DNA of 64,000 nt from JAXLQL01 sp046331625 (GCA_046331625.1 JAXLQL010000008.1:186001-250000), one strand, 5' to 3'; positions 19,230-28,462 are shown, numbered from the stretch's first letter. Notes: generated from the sequence alone by a model not told the origin. Translations and numbers: made by a program.

Positions 19230-19480
19230 GTGACGGACATACTGTCAGAGGAAGATGTCCGAGACTTGGCGGGGCGCGAGATCGAGAGGCTGGACAATCC
19301 GCCGTTGGCGCTGGTTGATCTTTGACGAGTATGGTACTGAGAAGAGTTTCCGCTCCGCGCTTTGGCTACGGATCTCGGTTCGGAGAACCTGGGTGATCAT
19401 CTCGATGACTCGATCCTCTTGGATCGGGCAGAAGCGATTGATCTCGTGCGGCGTGAGTTGCCTTCGTTGTTGCCGCGATG
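19230..19480 (+). pseudogene. Remnant of a small hypothetical gene, frame-disrupted
   Basis: A GTG at 19230 opens TDILSEEDVRDLAGREIERL and stops at 19325. A plausible continuation in another frame (from about 19362) reads ATDLGSENLGDHLDDSILL, then DRAEAIDLVRRELPSLLPR. The acidic, helical character matches across the break, suggesting one broken gene. Family unknown. Confidence 0.3.
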
Positions 19481-19523
19481 CCGCTCCATCGCCGAGCCAT
19501 TTCTAGCCGGTTCGCTGCCCGGC

Positions 19524-19541
19524 GCGGGACTGAAGTCCCGC
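19524..19541 (-). repeat. REP-like palindrome, copy 2 (opposite orientation)
   Basis: GCGGGACTGAAGTCCCGC is a perfect palindrome and the reverse complement of the GCGGGACTTCAGTCCCGC form. It is followed by GGCTGAAGCC, the partner half-hairpin. Confidence 0.75.
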
Positions 19542-19587
19542 TCTGGCTGAAGCCCGCACCACACGGAGGCGCCGGAGCCTGACTTGC

Positions 19588-19593
19588 TACAAT
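19588..19593 (+). promoter_or_regulatory. -10 hexamer TACAAT 9 nt before an ATG
   Basis: TACAAT ends 9 nt before the ATG at 19603 of the cytochrome c gene. The gap CACCCTCGC contains no Shine-Dalgarno, so a leaderless message is likely. Confidence 0.4.
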
Positions 19594-19602
19594 CACCCTC
19601 GC

Positions 19603-20379
19603 ATGCGCTATCGATTGCTTGCTGGCGCCGCGTTGTCGGCGTTCGGCTGTCTCGGGCAGGAAGAGAGTTCGGCCTCGATCAAGAATCCGTTCACGGCGCC
19701 GCTTGACGTGAGTGAAGGCGGCCGCATTTTCCTCTCGCAGTGCGCGAGCTGTCATGGCAAAGATGGCCGCGGCGGACAAGGCACGCCGGACCTGACCACC
19801 GGTCGATTTCGACGTGCGAGTTCCGATGACGGCTTGTATCGCGTGATCGCCAAGGGCGTGCCAGGAACGGTGATGCCGGGGTTCAATCTCGCGGGTCGCG
19901 AGATCTGGCAGACGCTCGCCTATGTGCGATCCCTGCATGTGAATCGCGCAGCGGAACTCGCCAAGGGCGATGCGAGCAAGGGCGCGGCGCTCGTGAAGAC
20001 GCACGGCTGCATGCGCTGCCATTCGCGGAACGGCGAAGGCGGGTTTACGGGGCCGGACCTCGGTGGCATCGGTCAACAGCGAACCCTTGCCGAACTCAGG
20101 CGCTCGATTCTCGATCCACAGGCGGAAGTTTCGCCGGATTATTGGCGGATCCGCGCGGCGACGCGAGACGGGCAGTCGATCGCGGGGATTCGGTTGAATG
20201 AAGACACGCACTCGATCCAGTTTCTGGATTCCACGGGTCAATTGCGATCGGTGGTGAAAAGCGGTCTTGCGAAGTACGAACTGATCCGCACGAGCGCGAT
20301 GCCATCGTTCCGAGAAAAGCTGAGCGACGCCGATCTCGAAGATGTGGTGGCGTATCTGATTTCCGGAGGTGGGCGATGA
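19603..20379 (+). CDS. Diheme cytochrome c, partner of the PQQ dehydrogenase
   Basis: A 258-residue exported protein with two c-type heme sites: CASCH at residues 47-51 and CMRCH at residues 136-140. Likely axial methionine regions follow (PGTVMPGFNLAGREIW and SAMPSFREKLSDADLEDVVAY). A hydrophobic N-terminus acts as signal peptide; the Cys at 16 is not a convincing lipobox. The gene overlaps the next ORF by ATGA (20376-20379), so the two are translationally coupled. It probably accepts electrons from the quinoprotein dehydrogenase in the periplasm and passes them to the terminal respiratory chain. Confidence 0.9.
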   Translation: MRYRLLAGAALSAFGCLGQEESSASIKNPFTAPLDVSEGGRIFLSQCASCHGKDGRGGQGTPDLTTGRFRRASSDDGLYRVIAKGVPGTVMPGFNLAGREIWQTLAYVRSLHVNRAAELAKGDASKGAALVKTHGCMRCHSRNGEGGFTGPDLGGIGQQRTLAELRRSILDPQAEVSPDYWRIRAATRDGQSIAGIRLNEDTHSIQFLDSTGQLRSVVKSGLAKYELIRTSAMPSFREKLSDADLEDVVAYLISGGGR

Positions 20380-21955
20380 GAGTGTGTTTCGTTGCGATGT
20401 TCGGAGCGGGCTTGCTGCTGGCGCAGGGCGACTGGACTACATATCACGGGTCGAACCGCAGCATCCACTACAGCACGCTCGATCAGGTGACGGCCGCCAA
20501 CGTCAAGCGGCTCGAGTTGGCTTGGGTGTTCCAGGCGCGTTCGCTCGAGAAGTTCCAGGCCACGCCGCTGGTGGTGAACGGCGTGATGTATGTAACAGAA
20601 GCTCCTAATAATGTTTGGGCGCTGGATCCGGCCACGGGACGGCCGTTCTGGGTATACGAGCATCCGCTACCCGAGGTGACGTATCCGTGCTGCGGCAAGG
20701 TGAATCGCGGCGTGGCGTATCACGACGGAACCATCTTTCACGGAACGCATGACGCGAAGATGGTGGCGCTCGATGCCCGCACGGGCCGCAAAAAGTGGGA
20801 GACCACGCTCATCGACTATCGGCAAGGCTATGCGTTCACGCACGCGCCGCTGGTGGTGAAAGACAAGGTGATCATCGGAAGCGCGGGCGGCGAGTTGGGG
20901 ATCCGCGGGTTCCTCGCAGCGCTCGACGTGAAGACGGGAAAAGAAGTGTGGCGGTTCCAGATCATTCCCGAGCCCGGACAGAAGGGTAACGATACGTGGG
21001 GCGGCGATTCGTGGAAACACGGCGGTGGCTCGATCTGGCTCACCGGTTCCTATGACGCGGAAACGAATCTGACCTACTGGGGCACAGGCAATCCGGGTCC
21101 GGATTGGAACCCTTCGGCGCGGCCTGGCGACAACCTCTACGCCGATAGCGTAATCGCGCTCGACGCCGATACGGGCCAGTTGAAGTGGCATTTCCAATTC
21201 ACACCGCATGACCATTGGGATTGGGATTCCGTGCAGACGCCCGTGCTGGTGGATCTCGATTGGAAAGGCAAGCAGCGCAAAGTGATGCTGTGGGCGAACC
21301 GCAACGGGTTCTTCTACGCGTTCGATCGCAACACTGGCGAGTACCTGATGGGCGAGCCGTTCGTGAAGCAGACCTGGGCGAAGGGGCTGGACGAGCGCGG
21401 GCGGCCGATGGTCATTTCGGGGCGGGGTCCGAGCCCACAGGGAACAAAGACGTGGCCCGGCGTGCAGGGCGGAACGAATTGGTATGCGCCTTCGTACAGT
21501 CCGCGAACGGGCTTGTTCTATTTGACGGCTTGGGAGGATTACCACAGCACGTACTTCACCTGGGAGCAGCAATACGAGCAAGGCAAGTGGTATGCGGGCG
21601 GAGGCGTGAAGGCTCCGGTGCCGCCGACGCGGCGCGAGGCGATCATGAAGCGGACCACCGAAGATGGCTACGCGGCGGTGCGGGCGATCGATCCGAAAAC
21701 GGGCAAAAAGGTCTGGGACTTCCGATGGCCGACATGAGCGAGAGCGGCCTGCTCACCACGGGTTCCGACCTGCTGTTCAGCGGCAATCGCGAGGGACATT
21801 TCTTCGCGCTCGACGCCAAGGCGGGGAAATTATTGTGGGACCGGTACTTGGGCGGACAGATCATCGCTTCGCCGATGACCTATTTGGCGAACGGCAAGCA
21901 GTACGTCGCGATCGCCTCCGGGACGGTGTTATTCACTTTCCGGCTACCCGAATAA
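20376..21955 (+). pseudogene. PQQ-dependent (quinoprotein) dehydrogenase with one frameshift
   Basis: Reads as one 8-bladed quinoprotein of the methanol/alcohol/glucose dehydrogenase superfamily. It has a signal peptide (CFVAMFGAGLLLAQG), then DWTTYHGSNRSIHYSTLDQV, a CCGKVNRGVAYH segment, WKHGGGSIWLTGSYD, YWGTGNPGPDWN and HDHWDWDSVQTPVL. The first frame stops at 21737 after KVWDFRWPT. The expected continuation, MADMSESGLLTTGSDLLFSG ... GQIIASPMTYLANGKQYVAI, lies in another frame from 21725 to 21955. A single missing base at 21723-21724 (TTC CG-ATG) explains this. Real mutation and assembly error cannot be separated here. It would oxidise an alcohol or sugar in the periplasm with the coupled cytochrome c as acceptor. 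Confidence 0.85.
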
Positions 21956-21974
21956 AATTCAATCGCAAGAAATT

Positions 21975-21990
21975 GCAACGCTCGCGTTGC
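21975..21990 (+). terminator. Small hairpin after the PQQ gene
   Basis: Inverted repeat GCAACG-CTCG-CGTTGC lies 20 nt after the stop codon at 21955. There is no T-tract, so it is only a weak terminator candidate. Confidence 0.25.
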
Positions 21991-22033
21991 ATCTGTCACT
22001 ATAACCTTCTGGATCTTTCAACTCGAGGGTGAC

Positions 22034-25000
22034 ATGCGACTGATTTTCCTCACTACACTGAGCGCGAGCCTCGTGCTGGCGCAAGGCCTGCACTCGACGC
22101 ATCTGTTTCGGGCCGGCGGGAGCCTCACCGAAGCCAAGCCCGGCGAGCCACGAGATATCGCGGCAGAGTTCCTCGGCACTGTTGCCGCCGAGCGCAATCT
22201 CGATGCCGCCGCCGTCACTGCCGCGGAATTGATCAAGGAATACCGCACTGCTCATAACGGAGTGACGCATCTGGTCTATCGGCAACGATTCGGCGGACTC
22301 GACGTCACCAACGGCGAGTGGACCGTAAACGTCGATCGCGAAGGGCGCGTGATCAACGCGGGCGGGCTACTGTTCCCTGAGCCCGCGCGAGGTACTGTCC
22401 CACCGGCTCCCTTCTCTGTGACGCGTGCGGCCCGCGCAGCCGTGGCTTCGGTGAACCCCGCGTTGGCCGAGCGATTCCGCCCGGCGCTGCTCGCCCCCTC
22501 GATCGTGAATGGCGCAAGCGGACGGAGCATCACGGTGCAACGGTTGGCTGGCGGTGAGTTGGGAGCGGACATCGAAGCACGGCCCGTGTGGTTCGGTACG
22601 GCGAGCGGCGTGGTGGGTGCGTGGGAATTCTACGTGCTCGACGCGGACGGCGTCAACGCGTACAACGTGATCGTCGATAGCCTCAACCAGAAGATCCTCG
22701 AGAAGGAATCGCTCACGCGCTTCCAGGCTCCCCGCGGGCTCGTGTTCGAGCGTCAGAGCCCGCAGCCGAATCCGCAGCCCGGGTTCCGCGTGGAATCGAC
22801 TCCTGCGTACGTGCCGCGGACCTTGCAGTCATTGGCCGGCGACAGTGTCGCGTCGCCTCGCGGGTGGGTCACGGGCGAAGAGACCGCCGGCAACAACGTG
22901 ATTGCGGGATCCAATGCGCTGGGTACTGCGTTCGGTACTGCGAGGACCGCGCGGTCCGCCTCACGCGATTTCCAGTTTCCGCTGGAACTCGGCCCGGGAG
23001 CGCCGAATCCGAACAACTTCGCCGACGCGGCGTCAGTCAACCTCTTCTACTGGATGAATCGCGCGCACGATCTCTTCTACCAGTTCGGCTTCGACGAAGC
23101 GGCGGGCAACTACCAAGTGGATAACTTCAACAAGGGCGGCGCGGGTGGAGATCCCGTGGTTGCCTTTGCCCACTACGGCAGCGCCGGACCGTTTTTCGCG
23201 AGCCTCAACAACGCCTTCTACTCGACCCGGCGCACCGGCGAAGATGGCTCGCCAGCAATGATCGCGATGTATTTGGGCACCGGCGCAGACGTCATTACGG
23301 ACGGCTCTTATGACGCGGAGGTGATGGTCCACGAGTACACGCATGGCGTCAGCACGCGCCTGGTGCGGCGCTTGATCGGGCATCACGGCGGATCGATGGG
23401 TGAAGCCTGGAGCGATTTCTTCAGCTTGGAATTCACGGTGCCGGATGGCGCACCGCCAGACGGTGTCTATGGGCCCGCGGAATATCTGTTCCAGGTTTTT
23501 GGGCCGGGGCTGCGGTCGCGCCCATACTCCACTGACATGAACGTGAACCCGGTTACGTTCGCCGAGATCGGCAAGGTGATCACCGTTCCTGAGGTCCACT
23601 CTGACGGCATGGTGTGGGTGGAAGCCCTGTGGGAGATGCGCGCCAATCTCATTCAGCAGTTCGGTGAGCGCGAAGGCCGCCGCCGCGCGCGGCTGTTGGT
23701 GATCGATGGAATGAAGCTCTCGCCGCCCTCACCCACCATGGTGGATGCGCGCGATGCGATCTTGCTGGCCGATCGCACGGGATTCAATGGCGCGAGCCAA
23801 CAGCAGATCTGGGCCGCGTTCGCCAAGCGCGGACTCGGAGCGCTGGCACATGCGCAGAGCGTCAACAGCGTGCACGTGGCCACGTCGTTCGATATGCCGT
23901 CTCCGCTTGCCTCGATGCGATTCTACGAGCCCGAGTTCGTCAACGGCGAGACAGTTCGGGTCGTCTTCCAGGACGCCAATGAAGTGCGGCCCACGGTGAA
24001 CATCCAGCTCACGTCGACTTCGGGTGACGCGGAATCGATCGTTCTCCAGCGGCAAGGGTCGATCTACACGGGATCGATCCCGGCTGGGCCAACCACCGTT
24101 ACGCGAAACAACGGAGTGCTTACGTCGACGGTGGGCGACGTGTTGAAGGCAACCTATCTCGATCCCAACACGGGAGGCGTCGCTGCACGGCAGGTGGAGG
24201 CTTCGGCTACCACGCGGCCGGCCTATGTGTTCCTGCAGGGAGCGCCTGCTCCGCTGCAGTTCCCAGGCGAGACTCCTTTGGGCTTCCGTGGGACGTTCGG
24301 CGCGTTGCGGCGTTTCGATCTTCCGTTCGAGTTTCCTTACTTCGGCAAGAAGTACAGCTCCCTTCGGATTTTCCCCAATGGCTTGCTCACGTTCGATCTG
24401 CCAGTGGTGACTCCCTGCACAGATGGAGCGGCGCTCGCCTCGTTCAACGCGATCGCCCCAATGTGGATGGAGATGACGACTCTCGGCCGGGCCCAAGCCG
24501 GAGAAGACGTCTACGTGAGTCGCCCGACTCAGGACTCGATCGCGTTCCGCTGGGCCGGTTCGACGGACCCTGGTTTCGGAACACCGGAGGCCGTCAATTT
24601 CGCCACGATTCTCTACGCGGACGGGCGTATCGAATTTCGGTATGGCTCAGGCAACAAGAATCTGGCGGTCGACAATCCCGCTGCGGGCTGCCCCGTATCG
24701 ACGCCTACCATCGGAATCTCGAATGGCAACGAAGTCTTCACCCAGCTCTCTACGTTGCGCGGGCGCGGGAATCTCGAGAACGCTCCCACGGTGACTCTGT
24801 TGCCCGGTGACGGAGCGGGAGAGCCGGCGGTAACCATCACCCGCCCAGACGGCGGCCAGACGTTCCAAGGCGTCCTCAACGGACGCGCAGTCGTCAGCGA
24901 CCCGGCCGTTCCGCTGCTGCGAGTGGAGGTGTACATCGACGGTGTGTATCGCGCGAACGCGGTGAGGCAGGCGGTGCGCCCGGCCGAGTGCGGCGCGATT

Positions 25001-25879
25001 CGCGCGGGGGACTGCGCCGAGTACCAGTTCAATCTCGACCTCGACGCGCTCGCGATCGCGCCGGGGAGGCACACGGTCCGGTTGCGTGCCGTGAACGCTC
25101 GCGCGGGCTACCGCGATAATCCGGAATCGCCGCTCTCGTTCAATGTGGAGGCTGGACAGACGCTGCTGCCCACGGCCGTGATCGAGGCGCCCACGAATGG
25201 CGCCGAGGTTTCGGGCCTGTTGCGAGTTCGCGGATATGCATACGGCGAACGCCTTCGCGTGAGTTTCGTGGAGGTGTTGATCGACGGGCTCACGGCCAAT
25301 CGCGCGGCACTCACCGCCCGCCCCGATATTTGCAACGCCCTCGACCCGCGGCCGCCGAACTGTCCTAACATCGGCTTCGACATTCCGGTCAGCACGACGG
25401 GCTCCACGCCGCCGATCCCGGATGGAAAGCGAAAGCTGCAGATCCGCATTGTCGACGAGAGCGGGCGCATCACGCTGTATCCGGAAACGCCGCTCGAGAT
25501 CAATGTCAACAACGGCGCGAACCAACTCCCGAAAGGAGCGCTGGTGACGCCATCGCAGAACGAGCACGTGAAGGGTTCGATCAATATCTGGGGCTATGCG
25601 TGGGATCCGGATGGACGGGTCGCGCTGGCGCAGTTGCTGGTGGACGGCGAAGTGCGTGCGACGATTCCTTACGGCGAAACCCGGCCGGGCGAGTGTGCGG
25701 TGCTCACGGGAATCGGCGCGTGTCCGAACATCGGTTTCGCGCTCGACTTCGATACGCGAAAGCTGCGGAACGGTCCTGTGGTGCTGGGAGTGCGCGTGAT
25801 CGACAACCGGGGCGGCGTGACCGTGCTACCGAGCCCGAGTCCGAACGTGTCGGGAATCACGGTGTTCGTGGAAAACTGA
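22034..25879 (+). CDS. Secreted M36 (fungalysin-type) metalloprotease with Ig-like C-terminal domains
   Basis: A 1281-residue exported zinc endopeptidase. After the signal peptide (MRLIFLTTLSASLVLAQG) comes an FTP/PepSY-like propeptide (VTHLVYRQRFGGLDVTNGEW). The catalytic domain holds H433-E434-Y435-T436-H437 (MVHEYTHGVS) and the third zinc ligand region GSMGEAWSDFF with Glu457. The middle region carries a sensor-like beta domain (FPYFGKKYSSLRIFPNGLLT). The C-terminus has three Ig-like or Big-type repeats (ITRPDGGQTFQGVLNGRAVV, IEAPTNGAEVSGLLRVRGYA, VTPSQNEHVKGSINIWGYAW), probably for substrate or surface binding. GAGGGTGAC precedes the ATG. It likely degrades extracellular protein for nutrition. 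Confidence 0.92.
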   Translation: MRLIFLTTLSASLVLAQGLHSTHLFRAGGSLTEAKPGEPRDIAAEFLGTVAAERNLDAAAVTAAELIKEYRTAHNGVTHLVYRQRFGGLDVTNGEWTVNVDREGRVINAGGLLFPEPARGTVPPAPFSVTRAARAAVASVNPALAERFRPALLAPSIVNGASGRSITVQRLAGGELGADIEARPVWFGTASGVVGAWEFYVLDADGVNAYNVIVDSLNQKILEKESLTRFQAPRGLVFERQSPQPNPQPGFRVESTPAYVPRTLQSLAGDSVASPRGWVTGEETAGNNVIAGSNALGTAFGTARTARSASRDFQFPLELGPGAPNPNNFADAASVNLFYWMNRAHDLFYQFGFDEAAGNYQVDNFNKGGAGGDPVVAFAHYGSAGPFFASLNNAFYSTRRTGEDGSPAMIAMYLGTGADVITDGSYDAEVMVHEYTHGVSTRLVRRLIGHHGGSMGEAWSDFFSLEFTVPDGAPPDGVYGPAEYLFQVFGPGLRSRPYSTDMNVNPVTFAEIGKVITVPEVHSDGMVWVEALWEMRANLIQQFGEREGRRRARLLVIDGMKLSPPSPTMVDARDAILLADRTGFNGASQQQIWAAFAKRGLGALAHAQSVNSVHVATSFDMPSPLASMRFYEPEFVNGETVRVVFQDANEVRPTVNIQLTSTSGDAESIVLQRQGSIYTGSIPAGPTTVTRNNGVLTSTVGDVLKATYLDPNTGGVAARQVEASATTRPAYVFLQGAPAPLQFPGETPLGFRGTFGALRRFDLPFEFPYFGKKYSSLRIFPNGLLTFDLPVVTPCTDGAALASFNAIAPMWMEMTTLGRAQAGEDVYVSRPTQDSIAFRWAGSTDPGFGTPEAVNFATILYADGRIEFRYGSGNKNLAVDNPAAGCPVSTPTIGISNGNEVFTQLSTLRGRGNLENAPTVTLLPGDGAGEPAVTITRPDGGQTFQGVLNGRAVVSDPAVPLLRVEVYIDGVYRANAVRQAVRPAECGAIRAGDCAEYQFNLDLDALAIAPGRHTVRLRAVNARAGYRDNPESPLSFNVEAGQTLLPTAVIEAPTNGAEVSGLLRVRGYAYGERLRVSFVEVLIDGLTANRAALTARPDICNALDPRPPNCPNIGFDIPVSTTGSTPPIPDGKRKLQIRIVDESGRITLYPETPLEINVNNGANQLPKGALVTPSQNEHVKGSINIWGYAWDPDGRVALAQLLVDGEVRATIPYGETRPGECAVLTGIGACPNIGFALDFDTRKLRNGPVVLGVRVIDNRGGVTVLPSPSPNVSGITVFVEN

Positions 25880-25898
25880 TCGGCATCGAAGATAGCGC

Positions 25899-25943
25899 TT
25901 GACACGCTGGCCGCCTAGTGCTATTTTTCTAGCATAGTGCTAG
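25899..25943 (+). promoter_or_regulatory. Promoter and operator of the blaI-like regulator
   Basis: TTGACA (25899-25904) and TATTTT (25922-25927) are spaced by 17 nt. A perfect inverted repeat CTAGCA-TAG-TGCTAG (25929-25943) covers the expected transcription start and the GTG start codon at 25937. A related half-site CTAGTGCTA overlaps the -10 (25915-25923). The position is ideal for autorepression by a BlaI/MecI-type dimer, which recognises dyads of this kind. Confidence 0.65.
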
Positions 25944-26326
25944 AAAAACAGCATACGAACCTCTCGCGCCGCGAGCGCGAGGTGATGGACATTCTTTGGC
26001 GGCGGGATCGCCTAGCTGCCAGTGAGATTCTGGCCGAAATGGCGGATCCGCCGAGCTACTCGGCGGTGCGGGCGCTGCTGCGCACGCTCGAACAGAAGGG
26101 CCACGTGCGCCACTCCGAAGAAGGGTTGCGTTACGTGTACTCTCCGGTGGCGCCTCGGGGCGCGGCTGCGCGCTCCGCGGCATCGCATCTGGTAGAGACA
26201 TTCTTCAGTGGGTCTGTTTCCGGCGCCGTTGCCGCGCTGATCGACTGCGCTGACGGCAAACTGACGAAGTCCGAGTTGGACGAACTCGGCAACCTGATCG
26301 CGAAGGCTCGGAAGGAGGGCCGCTGA
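25937..26326 (+). CDS. BlaI/MecI/CopY-family transcriptional repressor
   Basis: A 129-residue winged-helix repressor. The N-terminus has the hallmark LSRREREVMDILWRRDRLAA with the recognition region YSAVRALLRTLEQKGHVRHS. The C-terminal dimerisation helices include the site normally cut by the BlaR1-type protease. The GTG start gives the usual family N-terminus and lies only 9 nt after the -10 box, so the mRNA may be leaderless. Its stop is directly followed by the start of the M56 protease gene (26328), the normal blaI-blaR1 gene order. It very likely represses its own operon through the overlapping dyad. Confidence 0.92.
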   Translation: MLEKQHTNLSRREREVMDILWRRDRLAASEILAEMADPPSYSAVRALLRTLEQKGHVRHSEEGLRYVYSPVAPRGAAARSAASHLVETFFSGSVSGAVAALIDCADGKLTKSELDELGNLIAKARKEGR

Positions 26327-26327
26327 C

Positions 26328-27824
26328 ATGACATGGTCTTGGCTCGTTACGCTGGGCTTGAAAGGCGCGCTGGCAGTGATCGCGGCGTGGTGCGTGGTTG
26401 CGTTGCTCGAACGGCGGCCCGCTGCGATCCGCCACTGGGCGTGGCTGTTGTGCATGATGGCGTTGGTTGCGGTGGCGGTAGTGCCGCTGGTGACGCCCGA
26501 GGAAACGACGATCGTGCTGACGGCTCCGCTCGCGGGCACTCCGATGCAAGCGTCTCGTACCGCTGGTGTGGCGTGGCGCTCCTGGGCAGTGACGCTGTGG
26601 CTGTCAGGCGCCGTGGGATTCGCCGCGCGAGTGACGCTCGCGTGGATCTTCGTCTGGTGGCAATCGCGCAGGGCCACTCCGCTCGGAGCCGATGTCTACG
26701 AGTGCGCTTCAATTCCCGTTCCGGCAGCGTTCGGACTCTGGCACTATCGCATTCTGCTACCCTCCGAAGCTCGCCAGTGGCCAGCTAGCCAGCGCCATGC
26801 AGTGCTGCTACACGAACGCGCACATGCGGAGCGAAAAGACGGACTCACGCGGTTAGTCGCACAGGCTGCCTGCTGCCTGCATTGGTTCAATCCGCTTGTG
26901 TGGCTGGCCGAGCGCCGCATGTCGGCGGAACGCGAGCACGCCTGTGATGATCGCACGCTGGTGCAAGGTGTGCGCGCATCCGACTATGCCGAGCACCTTA
27001 TCGTGATCGCCCGGAGATTCGCATCGCCTGCTTGGGCTGCCGCAACGGTATCGATGGCTGGCCGCACGCAGCTCGAGCAGCGGATTCGCGCGATTCTCGC
27101 CGTGGGGCTGCGGCGCGATCCAGTCACCGTGCGTCAGGCGTTTGCGTCGACGCTTCTGGCCGCGGGAGTGCTCGTGCCGCTTGCGGTGTTGCAGGCGCAG
27201 ACCACGGGCTCGATCTCAGGAGTCCTGTCGGATCCCTCGCGAGCGGTAGTTCCAGGAGCGGAGTTGATTCTCGAGGGTGCCGGCGCGCCCGTCTCGATTC
27301 GCACTGGCCCGGATGGCTCGTACGCGTTCGACTCAGTTGCGCCAGGGCGCTACACGCTGCGGGTGCGTGTGCCTGGATTCGTCGAAGGACGGGTCTCCGG
27401 AATCGACGTGCGAGCGGGAGCGGAACGGCGCGTGTTTCCGCAGTTGGTGATCGGCGAAATCACCGAGCAAGTGGACGTGGTGGCCGACCGCGGTACGTCA
27501 GCCGGGGCGAAACCGGCTCCGTCGCGGGTGCGCGTAGGTGGCCATGTGGATCCGGTCAAGTTGATCGCCAAGACAAATCCGGAGTTTCCTGTTTCGGTGC
27601 GCGAAGCCGGTGTGCGGGGTGCGGTCCGGCTAGCGGGAACGATCGGAACCGACGGCGCCATGCATGGCTTGCTGGTGGTGTACGCACCGCATCCCGATCT
27701 GGGCGCTTCGGCGGTGGAAGCTGTGTCGAAGTGGCGATGGGAGCCTGCGAAGTTGAACGGCAAACTAGTCGCGGTATCGAGCGGCGTCACGGTGAACTTC
27801 GAGTTCGAAGGAGCGAAGCAATGA
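26328..27824 (+). CDS. BlaR1-like M56 membrane metallopeptidase fused to carboxypeptidase-regulatory and TonB C-terminal domains
   Basis: A 498-residue membrane sensor-protease. The N-terminal membrane helices (LVTLGLKGALAVIAAWCVV, WLLCMMALVAVAVVPLV, a third near residue 85) are followed by the M56 zinc site H162-E163-R164-A165-H166 and a downstream WLAERRMSAEREHACDD, typical of BlaR1/MecR1. After a further membrane helix (FASTLLAAGVLVPLAVLQAQ) the extracytoplasmic part is not a penicillin-binding domain. It is a CnaB/CarboxypepD_reg domain (GSISGVLSDPSRAVVPGAEL) plus a TonB_C domain (PVKLIAKTNPEFPVSVREAG ... AVEAVSKWRWEPAKLNGKLV). It is expected to cleave the upstream repressor on receiving an envelope signal. 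ATGA overlap with the next gene. Confidence 0.88.
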   Translation: MTWSWLVTLGLKGALAVIAAWCVVALLERRPAAIRHWAWLLCMMALVAVAVVPLVTPEETTIVLTAPLAGTPMQASRTAGVAWRSWAVTLWLSGAVGFAARVTLAWIFVWWQSRRATPLGADVYECASIPVPAAFGLWHYRILLPSEARQWPASQRHAVLLHERAHAERKDGLTRLVAQAACCLHWFNPLVWLAERRMSAEREHACDDRTLVQGVRASDYAEHLIVIARRFASPAWAAATVSMAGRTQLEQRIRAILAVGLRRDPVTVRQAFASTLLAAGVLVPLAVLQAQTTGSISGVLSDPSRAVVPGAELILEGAGAPVSIRTGPDGSYAFDSVAPGRYTLRVRVPGFVEGRVSGIDVRAGAERRVFPQLVIGEITEQVDVVADRGTSAGAKPAPSRVRVGGHVDPVKLIAKTNPEFPVSVREAGVRGAVRLAGTIGTDGAMHGLLVVYAPHPDLGASAVEAVSKWRWEPAKLNGKLVAVSSGVTVNFEFEGAKQ

Positions 27825-28462
27825 AATACGCGGTCTTCTTTCCTATGGTCCTATCGGCAGCGGCGATCTCAGGCCGTGTCTACGATGGCTCTGGCGCGGT
27901 AGTCGCCGGCGCGCCGCTTTTGCTGAGCAGGGGCGCGGAAGCTCCGGTGAAGGGCGCTAGCGGCGCAGACGGGGCGTTTCGCTTCGAATCGCTCACGCCC
28001 GGCGCGTATCGCCTGACTGCTGCTGTTCCGGGCTTTATGCTGTTTCAGCGCGGAGTCACGGTGGGCGAGAACTCTGACGCATCGGTTGCGGTGATTCTGA
28101 AATTGGGCGGCGTGGAAGAGACTATCGAGGTCCGCGCGCCGGGCCAAGCGAAGCCGCAGGTTTCGATGCCACACCGGACCCGGGTGGGAGGCAACATGCA
28201 GCCGGTCCGATTGCTGAAGCGGGTTCCGCCTGTCTATCCGGAAACTGCCCGTGCCGCCGGGATCGAAGGAACCGTCGTTCTGCGGGCCATCATCTCGACC
28301 GAAGGCAAGGTGCTCTCGACCGCGGCGTTCGAAGGAGCGGCTCCGGCGTTGGCAGCGGCCGCGCAAGACGCGGTGCGGCAGTGGGAATACGAGCCGGCCC
28401 GGCTCAACGGCGTGGCCGTGGAGGTGTTGGCGACGGTGGAGGTGCGATTCTGGCTGAAGTGA
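27821..28462 (+). CDS. Secreted carboxypeptidase-regulatory / TonB C-terminal domain protein
   Basis: 213 residues: a signal peptide (YAVFFPMVLSAAAIS), a CnaB-like domain (SGRVYDGSGAVVAGAPLLL ... YRLTAAVPGFMLFQRGVTV) and a TonB_C domain (PVRLLKRVPPVYPETARAAG ... AAQDAVRQWEYEPARLNGVA). It is colinear with the C-terminal half of the upstream M56 protein, including RVGG before the TonB_C domain, so the two are paralogous sensor modules, one tethered and one free. The ATG overlaps the previous stop (ATGA). The gene ends one nucleotide from the convergent PSD1 gene. The role is unknown; a competitor, decoy or ligand for the sensor is inference. Confidence 0.85.
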   Translation: MKYAVFFPMVLSAAAISGRVYDGSGAVVAGAPLLLSRGAEAPVKGASGADGAFRFESLTPGAYRLTAAVPGFMLFQRGVTVGENSDASVAVILKLGGVEETIEVRAPGQAKPQVSMPHRTRVGGNMQPVRLLKRVPPVYPETARAAGIEGTVVLRAIISTEGKVLSTAAFEGAAPALAAAAQDAVRQWEYEPARLNGVAVEVLATVEVRFWLK

